NCBI RefSeq assembly: GCF_012489685.1
Contig: NC_080043.1
Span: 43,849,127 to 43,913,126, forward strand
Reading direction: 5' to 3'
DNA: 64,000 bases
Source: Lotus japonicus
Lineage: Eukaryota; Streptophyta; Magnoliopsida; Fabales; Fabaceae
Both the position numbers and the translations under genes were made by a program. Position 1 is the stretch's first letter. Each line of letters opens with the position of its first letter. This document shows positions 1-12,850 of the stretch, one piece after another. The notes under the pieces are model-generated. The model had not been told where the DNA came from and did not search any database. It worked only from the letters and a program-made list of their open reading frames with translations.

Positions 1-2465
1 TCATAACAAATCTTGAAACAGATTTTTAAAATAAAAGATTTGCCTTAATTTGTAGTTCTCCCCATTATTTTTACGCTAAAATTAGCCTTCTTCCTAAACC
101 CTAATTGCTTCTTTGTAGAAGTTGCCTTGCTCTCTCCTTGATCCATTATTATATTTCTACTTTTTTTTTGTTCACTGGTGTTTTCTTTTACTTGCAAGAA
201 TAATTTCCTATAAATGGATTGGACCGGTCCTTATAAGTATTTCTTATAGCTCTACCTGCAGGAATGATTTCCTATCATCATTATGGTATGGAGAGATTAC
301 TATTGTGTTTATTTATAAATTAGTTGCAATTTTGGTATGCAAAACGTTTTGATTGTACAAATTGTGTTATGCAACGTAAAGCTTTTTGATAACCTTTTTT
401 TGAGTCAATTGCAAAGGCTCTTTGTCCAGTAGAAGTTGTTTGTACACAGGCAGAAAGTATGTCTTTACATGGATATCATTGAGGACATTGTGGCGAAATA
501 TCATCAGATATTTAAAGGCTCTGACAACTATGTTTTTACCCAAGGTATGTTATGTCAAATTGATTTTTTGTGCTTTATGTGAAGGGATGGCACGAAATTA
601 TGATCGTCCAAGTTGATTTTGGTTTTTTTGTTCATTTTAGTGGGATGATTGGTTTTATGCTTGGATATAATTCTGATTTTACAGGGTAACAACAAGAACA
701 ATAAGGTGATGCAAATTCACCTTCTCTGAATTGGTCCATTTTCTTCCTGTTGTCAGGGCGAATGAAATAATGTTTGATTAACGTAGTTTCCTGTGATAAC
801 ATAATCTATTGAATTCTGGATTTCCTTGCAGATAGATTAACGCATTTCATAAATTGTGTCTTTTAAGTTTAAAGCAAAAGATTTTGTTAACCACACAGAT
901 CTTTGCTGCAGGTTCCCTCTTCCACAATGTCCTGCAACTGGCCTTATCTGTACTTCCCATGAACTATTCTCGCAACAATATTCTATTCTGAGAGCTTCAA
1001 TTACCGTTTGTGAGTATGTAGACAAGGCAAATCTTTAAACTTATGATTTAAAGCAAATGTTTTGATTCTTTATTTGTATCTAAAGATATTGCTGGTGGTT
1101 GTTGTAGGAGACATTAGCCAGGTGCTTTGATATGATACGAAAGATGGTGAGAATGGAAGTATTAATGATCCAGCCATATAGTTCTGCTCCACCTGTGATA
1201 CAGAGTAGCCAAAATTAAGGATTTCTCATCACTCCAAATTCCATTCAATACTGTGCGAGGTGACTCATATATTTCTCATAATTAATTGTCTCACACAAAG
1301 TTAATCCAATGAGTACCAGCAAGTTACTAATTTTTTCCCTTTTCTTTCAGCAGTTTTAAACCCCTTTTTTATATGCAGAGCAAAAAATGTCTATAGGTTC
1401 ACAAAGCAATGAAAGTCTAATTAATGTGATTCACTTTATCTTCGGACTAATTCATCACAAGGAGGATAAATAATGATTACTTTAATGATTTCCTTAGGAG
1501 GAGGTCAAGAAGAAGTTTTACTATGCTGCCACTCATACATTTTCAAAGTTTCATTGCCCTCATACTATTGGATATTGACTTGACTATACCTAATCTATAT
1601 CTGCTGTTATTGGTCTTACAATTTCATATTTTTCTGTTTCTATTTGGATTGTGTACTGGCTTAAATGTTTCTCTTTCAGTTTTCAACTTTTCATCTTTAT
1701 AGTTAAGAGTTCCTAATGGAGAACCTATTACTGGTGTGGAGAGGTAAGCTTTTAGGTATTTTTCTTATTTTTGGACGTTATCTTAATTAGTAAATGTTTG
1801 GAACTATTACTTGAATTCTTTTGGGAATTTTAATTCTGCTATCCCTTTTGCCCAATAGTTTTAGGATTTTATCTGGTGAGTTCTAAAACTTAAAAGGGAG
1901 GGTTCAATAATTTTTCTTATGTTTCCATGGGGGTTTTGAGATTTTGCACTAAGCATATATTTTCCAGTTGCCTTCCTTTTGATAATGCTTATTTCTTCCA
2001 GATCCTTTGACACCTTTTGATCCGTTTTGCTTGAGCCGATGCAGGTATTTATGCTGATGTTGTGGTCGAATGCAATGTGGAAATAATTACGAGTTTGAGA
2101 GAGAACAAAGCATACTTCCTTTTTCTGTTGACAACTTCTAGATGCTTTTAAAGGGGTTAGACTCTAGAGTGAATATGCTTTTGTAGCTTTTGGAGGATTA
2201 ATTGCAAGTCAAGGGTTAGTGATAAATAAGGAAAATGTTCTTGATGTGTATAAGATGTGTAGTTTGGTGCATTTTACAGGGGCTGAGTGAGTGGTGGGGG
2301 GTATAGATCATACATGTTAACAACACTTGGAAACTTGAACATTCATGAGTTATTTGCTTTTTTCTATCAAAGGCCTTTTGTAGTTTTTTCTATATGTGTT
2401 TTTAAAGCGGATTCTTATTGGCTCTTTACCCGTTGGAAACTTATCCAGGATTCCTGATGGGTCCC
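1..2465 (+). other. Unassigned region with exon-like fragments
   Basis: No gene is recognised. Some short plus-strand stretches look like exons: about 441-545 is open and ends at a plausible gtatgt donor; 1108-1218 follows a ttgtag acceptor and stays open for 36 codons to a TAA; 1703-1743 lies between a tttatag acceptor and a gtaagc donor. They do not join into one open frame that I can defend, and none matches a family I know. They could be the 3' part of a gene starting before the window, a decayed gene, or a non-coding transcript. Confidence that any one is coding is low. Confidence 0.2.
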
Positions 2466-4052
2466 TGATAAGTGCTGATTTTACATATATTTGAATGTCA
2501 TTTTAAGCACTTATTTGACTTGTATGCTTGCATTTTTTTTATCATTTTATCCCCAAAGTAATGGATTTAGTAAGTACTTAGTTTTAACTTGGAAATAGTA
2601 TAAATACTATATATTTCATGAGCTTAACTTGGACTTTTGATGCAGGGAAGAAATTCATGAAGAATCCAAGTTTAAAGTGAAAATTTGATTTTTTAGAGTT
2701 GCAGAGCGCTGAGCACCCAAAAAGGGGCGCTGAGCGCCCAAGTAGCTGAAGAAACCCAATGCTGAAGGAAGCAGGGCGCCCGACGGCCTCTGATGAGCGC
2801 CCAACACCCTGTGGCCGCCTCAAACACATATAAAAAGCCAGAAATCAGATTTTTGAAGTATCTCTCCCATTCTCTTCGATTTTCTCCCAACTTTGGCACC
2901 ATAACAGAGCAAGGGAGCTGGGCTTCATGGAGGAGGGGTCCTTGGGCTAGGATTGGATGGATTGGAGCTTCAAGATGGTGATGGCAGCCATGGGAGGACG
3001 GTGACAACCTCTCGGAAGCCATGGAAAGCTTGGGAAAGCTTCCATGGTCGTGGTTACGTCGTCTTCTCTTGGGTTTCAGTTCTTTCTTCCCTTTCCCTTG
3101 TAGTTTTTGTTTTCTATTTGTGTATTTAGATTGTATAACTTGACTCTTTGATTGTTCTAAGTTTGTTCATTGATGTAAGTGGAAATCTTTCATGTATGGT
3201 GTTTCTCTTTGTACTTCATGCTTCTAACCAATCAATTGATAATCAAAAGAGCTTCACTAATTCATAAATAGATCGAGAGGTTGATATGAATTACTGCATG
3301 CTTAGTTAAGTGAAGGTAGACCGCCTATGTCTTAGGTCACAATTTGTGTGTTAAAGTTTTACTTTCTTCGCTTCAAGTATTGATTGTTTGTGTTAGATTT
3401 CTATGGACTAGCATGAGATCGGGAGATAATTGTGGGTCCGGTTTAAGAGAGAAACCACTCAGTGAACTAGTTGTCCTAAAATGAGAAAATCTTGGGGAGG
3501 AGCAATAGTGGATTTCCACGTGACAGGTGGGGTTCTGAGTTCTAACAGGAGTTTCCGGAGTGACAACGGAGATTTGCAAACCTAGGGTACCTTGTCTTAG
3601 GATGAATTGGTCATTGGGAATATCTTTGAGAGATAACTCGAGCTATATTATTCCTTTTGGATTTTCTAGATGGTAATGGATTACGTCTAGGAATTTCAAC
3701 TGATAGATTCACTTAGGCTAGGGATAGGTGGATAGCTCTTGGCATCATAAATGAAATGAATCATTACAAAAGTGTTTGAGTTGAAAGCAATTAGAGGATT
3801 AGGTGACTGCATTCTAAATATGTTTTCTTCTTCGTTACCTCTGTAAACTTTCTTTTACTGTTTTCTTTTATATTGAAAATCACAAAAACAATTAATCAAA
3901 CATCTTTTTATCCGCTCAGATCGATATTTAACTGGTGGAACTGATGTTCACACAATCCCTGAGGACGATAAACCCGTATCTGCTTTGCTATGATTGAATC
4001 TTAAAGGTTTAAGCCAAAAGCAGTACAAACAACGAGGAAAAAACCTTTATCA
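2466..4052 (+). mobile_element. Solo LTR, probably Ty3/gypsy, with 5-bp TSD
   Basis: The element begins TGATAAG and ends TTTATCA, a short inverted terminus of the TG...CA kind. It is flanked on both sides by gtccc (2461-2465 and 4053-4057), a 5-bp target-site duplication. No internal coding region or second LTR is present, so this is a solo LTR of 1587 bp. A TATA-like tataaaaa lies at 2829-2836, and GC-rich palindromic gcgctgagcgccc motifs lie just upstream at 2706-2740. The segment near 3950-3985 (fragment cctgaggacgataaaccc) resembles the U5 end of plant Ty3/gypsy LTRs. Orientation is inferred from the TATA box. Confidence 0.85.
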
Positions 4053-4296
4053 GTCCCTAGGTCCAATAATTGAATGATGACTGTGCTGATTTGGTGTACA
4101 TTTCTTCGTAGTCTACTAGAGCGTTAATGGGGCACTTCCGATGGGGGACTGACAAACAAGGTTTCAATTTAAGACTTTTGACCACTTTGCTTAGCATTTC
4201 AGACGCTTTTATTTCATATGTTGTTTAACATCTTTTTAATAATCAAGTGATGGATTGACGTATCAAATACAATAGACATATTCCCCGTGCAACGCA

Positions 4297-4327
4297 CCCG
4301 TGCAACGCACGGGTAAAAAAACACTAA
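4297..4327 (+). mobile_element. Helitron 3' terminus
   Basis: A perfect 7-bp stem with a 3-nt loop (cccgtgc aac gcacggg, 4297-4313) is followed 10 nt later by CTAA and then a T. That is the usual plant Helitron 3' architecture: a GC-rich hairpin, then CTRR, inserted before T. An extra copy of the hairpin's left half lies just upstream (about 4284-4293). The matching 5' TC end was not identified, so the length of the element and what it carries are unknown. It may include the solo LTR and the exon-like fragments upstream. Confidence 0.55.
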
Positions 4328-4694
4328 TTTTATTACATATAACACAAACTATTCAAAGAATAATATTTAATAATATTATTTAATTCATATGAGTGTCGTC
4401 ATTGATAATTTTCTTGCTAAAGTTCCTATCAAGAAGCGCTAAATACGCCATTGGTAATGTTTTTTTATTTTAGGAAGAAAAGTCGTACCAACGTATAAGC
4501 TGTTAGTAAATCTATTATTCCTAACGATTTGGAGGTCTTCGAAAATATTTGTCGGTAAATTAATGTTTTCCTGTAGTGACTTTACTTATACATAGAAACT
4601 CAATGCATGCAAATGATACAATATTGAATCTGAAATAAAATTTGAGTTTTCTCCAATTATGCGAGCTTGCATTTGTTTCCGGGTTAAGAACTAT

Positions 4695-5917
4695 GGAAAA
4701 ATTTAACCTACACAAGTAAAAACTTGTGTATGGTTGCACATAGGCTTTTTGACCCACAATTGTGGGTTTTTTAATTTTTTTAAAAATAAAATAAAAAACA
4801 TAATATATCTTAATCATTTTTAATTAATCCTTAATCTTATCATCTTCCACTCAACCACCCCAGCACCATCACCACTCCCTTCTTCTCACCACCGCACCAC
4901 CACCACCACTCAACCACCCCACCACCACCTCCACACCCATCTTAACCCAGAACCACTCCCACCAGTAAACCACAACCCATCCCCACCGCAGCTGTAGCAC
5001 CACCACAACAACATTCAAGATCTGACCCAAATCAACAGAGAACCTAGAAAAATCGAACAAAATTCAGAACAATTGAACAACACCCCCAACGGAACCCAGA
5101 ACAATTGAACAATACCACTCCAATAACAACCTAGAACTATCGAAAGGGATTTGAGAGAGGGAGGGATTCAGAGGAGCAAAGAGAGATTAGAACGAGAACG
5201 AAAGAAAGAACGATGTTGGAGCGTTAGGCACACGGTGGTGGTTGCCGGAGATGGTCGCGCCACGGCGACGGCGGTGCTGAAGTAGTGACGTATACCCATT
5301 ACTCTTCTTGGTTTCTCCTCCATGTTGGTCATGATCAGCCACCACACCTCCAATGTATTCACAGTTTTGACAGAGGCCACCACCAGATCTGGGTTAATTC
5401 GTTTCAGATCTGGTGGCAATTTTGACAGAGGAAGGAAGTGGTATAGAAGTTGAAGGATAAAGATGAAGAGATTCAGAGGGACGTGCTTCTTCCATGGGTT
5501 TTGGGGGTTGTGACAGGGATGAAGGGAGTGGGTTCTGGGTTTGAAAGTTTTTGGGTTGAGGCTTGGATGAGGGTGGGTTCTGGGTTTATGGGTGAGGGTG
5601 GGGTGGGTTGCGATTGGGTTTCTGGGGAGGGGGTGGGGGTGGGTTGCGATGGTGGTTGGAGGAGGTGAGTGGTTGCCGGAGACAGGAGGAGAAGGTGGAC
5701 GGTGGCTGGGTGGGAGGGGTGGAGAAGGAGGACCTGAGGAATTGGGGAAGATGAACAACCAATTTTAATTTAACATTAATTTCCCTAATTATACCATAAT
5801 ATATTAAATATTTATATTTTTGAAAAATAGGAATTACCTGCAAAACCTGCTACTGCAGGTCAAAAGGCCCTTGTGCAACCTTACACAAGCATTCATATGT
5901 GTATGCTAAATTTCTCC
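4695..5917. mobile_element. Non-autonomous MULE (member A)
   Basis: The termini form an imperfect inverted repeat of about 90 bp, beginning GGAAAAATTTA on the left and GGAGAAATTTA when the right end is read in reverse. A 9-bp direct repeat aagaactat flanks it exactly (4686-4694 and 5918-5926), the size expected for Mutator-like elements. No transposase is present. The interior is rich in CCACC/GGTGG and leaves long proline- or glycine-rich open frames on both strands, which I regard as compositional. The interior has the look of captured genic sequence, but no parent gene is recognised. Relatives lie at 31473-32731 and 33932-34710. Confidence 0.85.
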
Positions 5918-6127
5918 AAGAACTATAGTATTGATCCTACTCGTAGGTCATGATTGAGGTTGCGCTTCTTTTAGTTATATTGACATGTTGTTAGGGTGGC
6001 GTTCCTTTATCTCTTTTACTGGTTTTCAATGCGTCCCAATTTTCATTACTATTATCACATGATCATGTTAGGTGGGTTTAGACAAAAAAGCTCGTCCCTT
6101 CAAGATTATGAGCTCTATTACCTGCTT

Positions 6128-6362
6128 AGATGGACGAATTTGGATACCCTCATGTGTTAGTTCTTTGTCATGTGAAAATCTGAGCCTTTAATTCTTTTTT
6201 AATGAAATTTGGGCCCTTAATGGATATATGGAGAGAGAAAATTAAAATTGTGCGGGAATGAATACCGACCATTAGATTTCACTTAAGAAGTAATTAAAGG
6301 TCCGGATCTTTCACATGATCATGTCACATGAGATTAACACATGAAGAGATTCAAATCCGGGA
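6128..6362. repeat. Imperfect inverted repeat, MITE-like
   Basis: The left arm (about 6128-6205, with catgtgttagt and tcatgtgaaaat) is complementary to the right arm (about 6285-6362, with cacatgatcatgtcacatg and aacacatgaagag). Arms of about 75 bp with a short spacer suggest a foldback MITE remnant. No convincing target-site duplication was found. Confidence 0.4.
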
Positions 6363-8453
6363 AAGAATCTCGTAACTAACTGTTAACACCAAAATTTCTA
6401 GCTTTAAAAATTTATCAGTGAGATATGGTGTAGAGATATGGTGTAAATGAATGCATGGCTTGTTGATGCAGTTTTCTACCATGTTATCTAATTAGTCGAA
6501 ATATGGTGTTAGTAGAGCCAGTCAAAATATACATATATGGTGTTGGACTTGAGTCCAGATTGGTTATATATTAGAAAGTTTAGCTTCAGCCAACCTTCTC
6601 ATATATACGTGTCTTGCAAGGAGTCTAGCATAATGTCAAAAAAGACTCAATTGGTATCATAAAGAAGCCATATTATTAATATGACAGTGGCTTGTAATTT
6701 GAAAGCCAAATGTTATTCGAGGCCTAAGATATCATTCGAGTTGATGATACATGCATTGTTCGAAGGTAATATAAAATTGACATGGATACTTGAGTTTTGG
6801 CTTGTTCGACTGGCATCTCTTAAAGCAGTCAATTTCGACAGAGAAAAATGTTGCAGTGTTACTCGAAGAAAATACATGAAGCAAAGTGGAGGTTATCACA
6901 TGCAGCGGTTACAAGAAGTCACCGGAAGAAACAGAAGTTAGTGGGAATACTTAGTGCTTAGTGGAAGTTATTAGTGGCTATTGAAGTGGAGTAGTGAAAA
7001 ATGTGGCAGTAACTTACTGAAGATGCAACATGAACGTGGCTTGGAAAGTGGAAGTGGCTGCAAGTTATTATATTAATATTTATGCCAAGTGTATGGCTCT
7101 AGTGTAGGGAGTTATTTTCTAGGATTTAATCTCTACCGTAGGATCTAGTTGCAGTTTCATTCCAAGTTCTATAAGTAGCAAATCTGATTGTAAAATTAGG
7201 CAGACTCACACAATTACTCAAAACTCTCAATGGATGCCTCCAAGTCTCATGTGACATATGGCTACAAAGAGACTAAGAGTGTGCTGCGATTCTCACCTTT
7301 AATTTTCAATGCAATGTTATTTCCTTTGCCATTTTGATTTCCTTTTACTTTTTGTTCTACTTTTTTTCCTTTCAATTTTCTACTCTTTTTTCCCTTTTGT
7401 TCATGCTGTTTTTCACAAAAACTCAACCTTGACATTTAAAACGTCTTCACTAAAGAACCCGAAGAGGACTCCGAATCCGGTCCTTAAATTGCTTTTATAT
7501 TCTGTTTGTTTACCAAAAATCAGCGTAAACACTAACTGTTATATGTACTTAGTAACAAGCACTAATTTATAGAGAGGTACGAGAAATAAAATAGGAAATA
7601 AATTCATCCTAAAAATAGTACAAGATCAACACAATTTACAATACCCAAAAAATGTAAAACATATCCTAAAGTAATACAAGTATTTTATTGAATACAAAAG
7701 TTCCATCAAAAGATAGTATTCACCACATGGTATTATCATGAAGACATGAACCAATATATATAAACGTTTTTATGCTACATTTTTATATGCCCCCTCACAA
7801 AAAAGCTCATTGAGCTTGAAGTGTGGATAGTATAAAGAGTTCTTGAACCTTGTATTGAAATTCGAGTTTTTAATTTGAATAATGAGCAACAATGATCAAA
7901 CTCCAAACACCTTGGTCATAGAGGTTTTGGTATCATATCATGAACCAATTATTGCTATTGAGTAAAGAGAACACTTTTATATTACATTTCTATCATACAT
8001 AGTATATTTGTATTATTTTTTTAATTTTGAATATCGAAATATGAAAATTGTTCCTCGTGATAGCACACCAGCGTATGATAAGTTTACAAGCTCAATGGTT
8101 TTCTTCAGAAAATACAGAAGGAAAAAATTGACAAGTTTTATTTTCCATTCCCTTACCGTTTTCATGATTCCTGGAAAGAAAAATGGGGTAAAGAATATAC
8201 TAAAAAAGTGTATAAATACAACAATCTTTGATTTGCAGGAAGCTGCAAATATATTAAATGATGAGACTCTGCACTTTCTTGATTCTTCAATATCTATATT
8301 ATCACCCTGATCTAGAACAGGGAGGCAGGCAGGCATTTGATGGAAATTCTTGAAATGAAAGAAGTTCAAATGTCAAGTTTCCCCTCCTTATATTAGGACC
8401 TAAGAATGTATGTTTCTGATTTTCTTAATAATATGTCCTCAGCATGCACAAGT
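6363..8453. other. Intergenic region downstream of the SPS gene
   Basis: No gene is supported. The part 7757-7990 belongs to a dispersed repeat also seen in the SPS intron at 11727-11990; both share a gcccc/gtcccctcac segment followed by a cttgaagtgtgga/cctgaagcgtgga segment and accaattat-like borders. The part 6560-7330 has an LTR-like feel, with a promoter-like ttctataagtagc near 7170, but no termini could be defined. Overlapping open frames on both strands at 8008-8369 look like chance. Confidence 0.35.
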
Positions 8454-11400
8454 TTATGCAATTCGTTGAAGGTTGTATGTCACCATATCCTCAAGAGCTA
8501 AACGAAACACACTCTGAGGAAGGCATTGGAGACTCTGAATAGCAAGATCAGCTTTCTCTTTTGCCAACTCTTGTGCTCTTTCAATGCCTCCACAACTCTT
8601 GACCAAGGTGATGGCCTCATCAAGGGAACCAGTCTCACTAAACTCAGACTCAATGATATCCCTCAATTTTGGTTCTTTTTCCAATGCGAAAATTACAGGT
8701 GCAGTGAGGTTACCTTTGGCAAGGTCAGTGCCAGCAGGCTTTCCCAGTTGCTCCGCCGATTGAGTGAAATCCAAAATGTCATCCACAACTTGGAAGGAAA
8801 GACCAAGGTTCTTTCCATATTCATACATTTTCTCAGTGATGCTGTGGTCAGCACCGCTAAAAATTGCAGCCCCTTTGGTACTGGCAGCAATCAAGGAGGC
8901 TGTCTTGTAATAGCTCTTGATTAGATACTCCTCTAGTTGAACATCACAATCAAATAAGCTAGAAGCCTGCTTTATTTCCCCACTTGCAAAATCTTTAATC
9001 ACCTGTCATAGCAGCACCAAATAGATATGCAAGAAATCTTTAGAAAATAGAATTACATGTCTCTTCGTATCTCCTATTAAATAACTGGCTTTGAGCGCGT
9101 CAAGCACTTTGGGCTTTGTTTGGGAGTTTTTAGGGAAGGCGACATTAAGGTTTTGAGGGGAATGAGAGGAGAGGGGATGGGGGAAGGGAGGATAAGCCCT
9201 CCTTGTTTGGAAGTTAAGAATTCCACTAAAAAAGACCCCAATTTGGGGGAACTCAGCCAGTATTGTTAATGGTGGAAAGCAGAGAGCCAAAAACCCGCCA
9301 TGAGATTCTGCCATAGTGGTACACTGAACTCAAAAAAAAAAATTAAAGGAGGCTCTTATAGGGTTTTCAGAAATTCCCCAAAAACATTTCCCCATTTTAA
9401 GAAACTCTCAAGCAAGGGGAGGGCTTCTAATAGGCCTTCATTTTCCCTTCCCTCCCCTCCAAAATTTAACTCACAAATAGAGCCAAAGGAATGATAGTTT
9501 TAAGTGTGCAAGTGAAAGAAGAAGATATTTCAAACAAGTATGATGATGGAACTCACCTGGCTGATAAGTTTAATGACTTCAATATTTTCAAGGTTGGCTA
9601 GGTACCATGATGACTGTGCAAACATGAAGTCTCCAGCCAGTACTGCCACCCTTGTTCCAAACAGTTGATGAACCGTTTCTTTCCCTATTAATAAATAGGA
9701 ATCACATTTAGTTCAAATAGAGGTAAACTGAAACCAGCAGAGGAGTTAGAATAGAAGAAAACCAGGAAATCAAATGTCAAGGCACGGAACTCAAAGAGGC
9801 CTTTCACAACTGTATATACAAAAACGTTTCGACACTCTTTAAGAAGGACATAAGTAGAATCATGGAAGGTGTAGCCTTGACCTATACTAAGCATGGATAT
9901 GCGGTGATTCATACAAAGAGCAATCATGTTCCATTCGAAATAATGCAATCATAAGGGAGGGTCTACTTCTAGTATAGACAACAATGTTATAAAGCACAAG
10001 ATGCCTATCTTCAACATGAATGTATTGGAGCCAGAGCCGAAAAGTTCAACTTCAGCACAAGAAAGATATTCTAAAATCTATTCAATTTTGGATTTTCGCT
10101 TGAATTTGATTAAAAGGCACTCTAACAATTTCATAAGCACACAAGTGTATTGAGAAACCTCTACTCATGCAGTCCTCAATTTTATTCTATAGAATGGTAG
10201 TAGTAGCAAACAGAAAGGGGCTTTCTACCAGAACTTGCACTGTACTATGTTATTTAGTCTGCTGTAATTGCTAAAGAGATACACTCCAAGCTACGAATAA
10301 TGATGAATCACCAACACTCACTTTTGGTACTCATAGTGCAGTTTTATTCTTTTAATCACTTTATTTAACTTCTCTTAGGTGGTGGATTGACTCTAGCAGG
10401 TATTAGCTCATCAGATGACAGAATACTAAACTGAAAAAGACTAAATCTTTTATTCTTCATTAGCATGTATAGCTAGCAAATCCTGTCCAAGACATCACAA
10501 AAGAATTGAAGCAGCTTCTAATAGTACAATATTTCCTCTTTCCAGTATCAGACTCTAGTTTATTTCTCTCTCTTATTCTTACTTTTTCACTGTCTCTCCT
10601 TTAAAGAGATATTTGGTGAGTTTAAATGCATGCATGCTCTTATCACATGCATAACAAATCATAACAGAGTTCTGGACCAGTTCAATGACTTTCCTGAACC
10701 AAATTCCAAATACAACATAAAACCCAAGTATCATCACTGCGTTGACACAAATGTGAGGAGTAAAGGAAATGTTTGATCAGATAAATGGTAACATGATTAT
10801 CCAAGGATACTAAAACAGCCTTACTGTATGAGCAAAAATGCTTTAAGATCTCTCCAAATAAAACAAATAATCAGAAATTTCAAGTGATGTTAGAAAATTA
10901 AATGGGTAAGGATCACATGGCTACCTCTTCTTAGGTCGCTCTCATCCAATACGTCATCATGTATCAAACTTGCAGTATGAATCATTTCAATTATTTCTGC
11001 CAAACGTCGATGCTTTAGAGTAAGTTCCCTGGAGTCATCCATTTCAAGATGAAACTTTCTACAGTTATTCTCATACAAATAAGCATTTCAACAGGCAAAA
11101 CACTTGTGTGCATGTCTTTGTGTGAGAGTGAGGCAGAACTACACTTACTTCAATCCAAGTAGCTCCGCTGTCGCCCTAGACACCAAGAACACTAGAGCTG
11201 GCCTCATCCTCTTCCCACCAGCACTAAAGATTTGCTCAGCTGCAGACATTAAGACTGGATTTTCTGCACCTACAATCTACCAGCGCATCTTCATCAGATA
11301 TATTAGAATTTCGGCAAAAGAAATCTAATAATGACTGTTTGCAAAGTAAAAGAAGCAACGAGGAAAGAATGCACAGCATGCAGTAAGAGTGATAAGGAGT

Positions 11401-12542
11401 CGGCACCAATCGCCTGGATCAAATTTCTATACAAAAATTGGTTTACAGTACCAAACTAGAAACGGAGGGTACAAACAAGCATACAAAGCAATGAGGCCTA
11501 ATAAGTGGGTAGTGACTTCAGACTTCAGTCTTTAGTTACAATAAGAACAAACTGAAATGACAGTCAAAAAATTATCCAATCTCAGTAAAAATCAAAGTAA
11601 ATATTATTTGATGCAGAAACTTTGAAATTCGTAAATATGCATCAAGAGACAAAGAATCATAATTTTATCAAACAGTTAATAACAAATACCAGCAAAGAAA
11701 ATCATCAGACTAGTCACTGAATATAACTAATTATCCCAAAAGCTTAAGTACTTGGGGCCACATGGATGCTTTTTTATTATTATTTCTAACACGTCCCCTC
11801 ACGCAAGAGCCAGTTTGGACCTGAAGCGTGGAGCCGTGGACAATGCACAGACCCACCTACCATGAGCTAATATTCAACTTTTTATTGAAAGAATTATGGG
11901 CAGCAAGTATCGAACTCTAGACCGTCGTATAACCAATTATCCCAAAAGCTTAAGCTGCTGGATAAGGGCTACATGAATGGTTTTAATATATTATTATTTG
12001 TAACACTTCTAAAGGCAATATCAATCATGGAAGAAAAGCACAAGAATTCAATCACATTAGATAGTAGAACAGGACACTGCATGCATCTCAAAAGTACTGC
12101 TTACCGATTGAAGATTTTTATTGAGCGTTAACAAATCATCAGCAACAACTTCAAACAACCTAGCTGGTGAAATGGGGGTTTCTGAAGAAGAACTCTTCAA
12201 GTCCAATCTTCCTGTAAGGCCTTTAATTGCTTGAGTTCCCCCTAAACAAAAAAAACCAGAACTCTTAGTACCTATAGTTCCACAGCTATAACAATTACAC
12301 ATTCATTCAAATTAGTAACATTCTATACCATTCAACGCAGGCTCTGCAGTCTTCATAGAAGAAACTTTACATTGGGTGCTCTTTCTCTTACAGCAAATCG
12401 ATTTACGAGCTCCACAGCCTTTAGAATTCAGCTTCTGATAGTTCCTCACAGTGTACCTGTCAAACGATGCATTGGAAGAACAGCCACAATAAACCAAGTT
12501 TTTCCCAGCAAAATCAATGCTGCTACTTGTCACAGTCATCAT
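8454..12542 (-). CDS. SPS: Solanesyl (long-chain) diphosphate synthase, plastid type
   Basis: The predicted enzyme elongates an allylic diphosphate with isopentenyl diphosphate to make the C45 side chain of plastoquinone in the plastid. Six exons on the minus strand: 12542-12329, 12241-12105, 11276-11149, 11028-10925, 9684-9557 and 9002-8454, all GT-AG, giving 1260 bp or 419 residues, the usual length for plant plastid SPS. Residues 1-75 are Ser/Lys/Arg/Cys-rich and look like a transit peptide. GGKRMRP lies at 137-143, the first aspartate-rich motif DDVLD at 184-188 and the second, DDILD, at 311-315. The start is the first of two adjacent ATGs; the protein ends NLQRIA. No frameshift or missing catalytic residue is seen. 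The similarity to Arabidopsis SPS1/SPS2 is recalled, not computed. The chain length (C45) is inferred from family resemblance; another long-chain product is possible. Confidence 0.93.
9111..9484. repeat. MITE-like insertion in the SPS fifth intron
   Basis: The left end reads gggctttgtttgggag and the right end, in reverse, ggctctatttgtgag. Purine-rich ggggaggg tracts lie just inside each end in opposite orientation, which is typical of high-copy plant miniature elements. The interior may hold a second insertion near 9212-9340. No clean target-site duplication was found, so the superfamily is uncertain. Confidence 0.4.
11727..11990. repeat. Dispersed repeat with internal direct repeats, SPS second intron
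   Basis: The stretch aattatcccaaaagcttaag occurs near 11730 and again near 11936, about 206 bp apart. Each copy is followed by a related ggccacatggatg/ggctacatgaatg segment and AT-rich sequence, so this is a tandem repeat whose second unit is truncated. A relative lies at 7757-7990. Confidence 0.5.
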
Positions 12543-12850
12543 TCGGAAGAACCAGTAATTGCCAATCAGAATTTACAAAATCTAGATGGAAAACCAGCTC
12601 AATTTCTCCTTAAGCAGCAAGTTGTAGACATTGGAGGAACAATGGGTAGAAAAGAAAAGAAGAAGAAGAGGAGAATAGAGAGAAGAAAGAAAAGGTGAGT
12701 TTTCTTTTCTGGGTCACAAGTAAGAAGAGAAAAAGGAAGGAACCAACACAAGTTAAGAGAGTTGAGTGAGTGGATCCTAGGAACCCACATAGGACTGGTT
12801 TATCAGTTGGAGAGAGAAAGTGATGGGAATGAAATATGTGATTCGTGCTT
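12543..12850 (-). promoter_or_regulatory. Putative SPS 5'UTR and promoter
   Basis: The sequence directly upstream of the SPS start codon is, on the minus strand, strongly CT-rich (notably 12648-12695), as in many plant leaders. No convincing TATA box was placed. Assignment is by position only. Confidence 0.35.

Noticed and set aside
5168..5758. Long proline-rich open frame, minus strand
   Set aside because: It lies wholly inside a MULE, overlaps equally open frames on the other strand, and is explained by CCACC-rich composition.
8008..8369. Overlapping open frames on both strands just beyond the SPS stop
   Set aside because: No domain, Lys/Phe/Ile-rich chance composition, and opposite-strand frames over the same bases.
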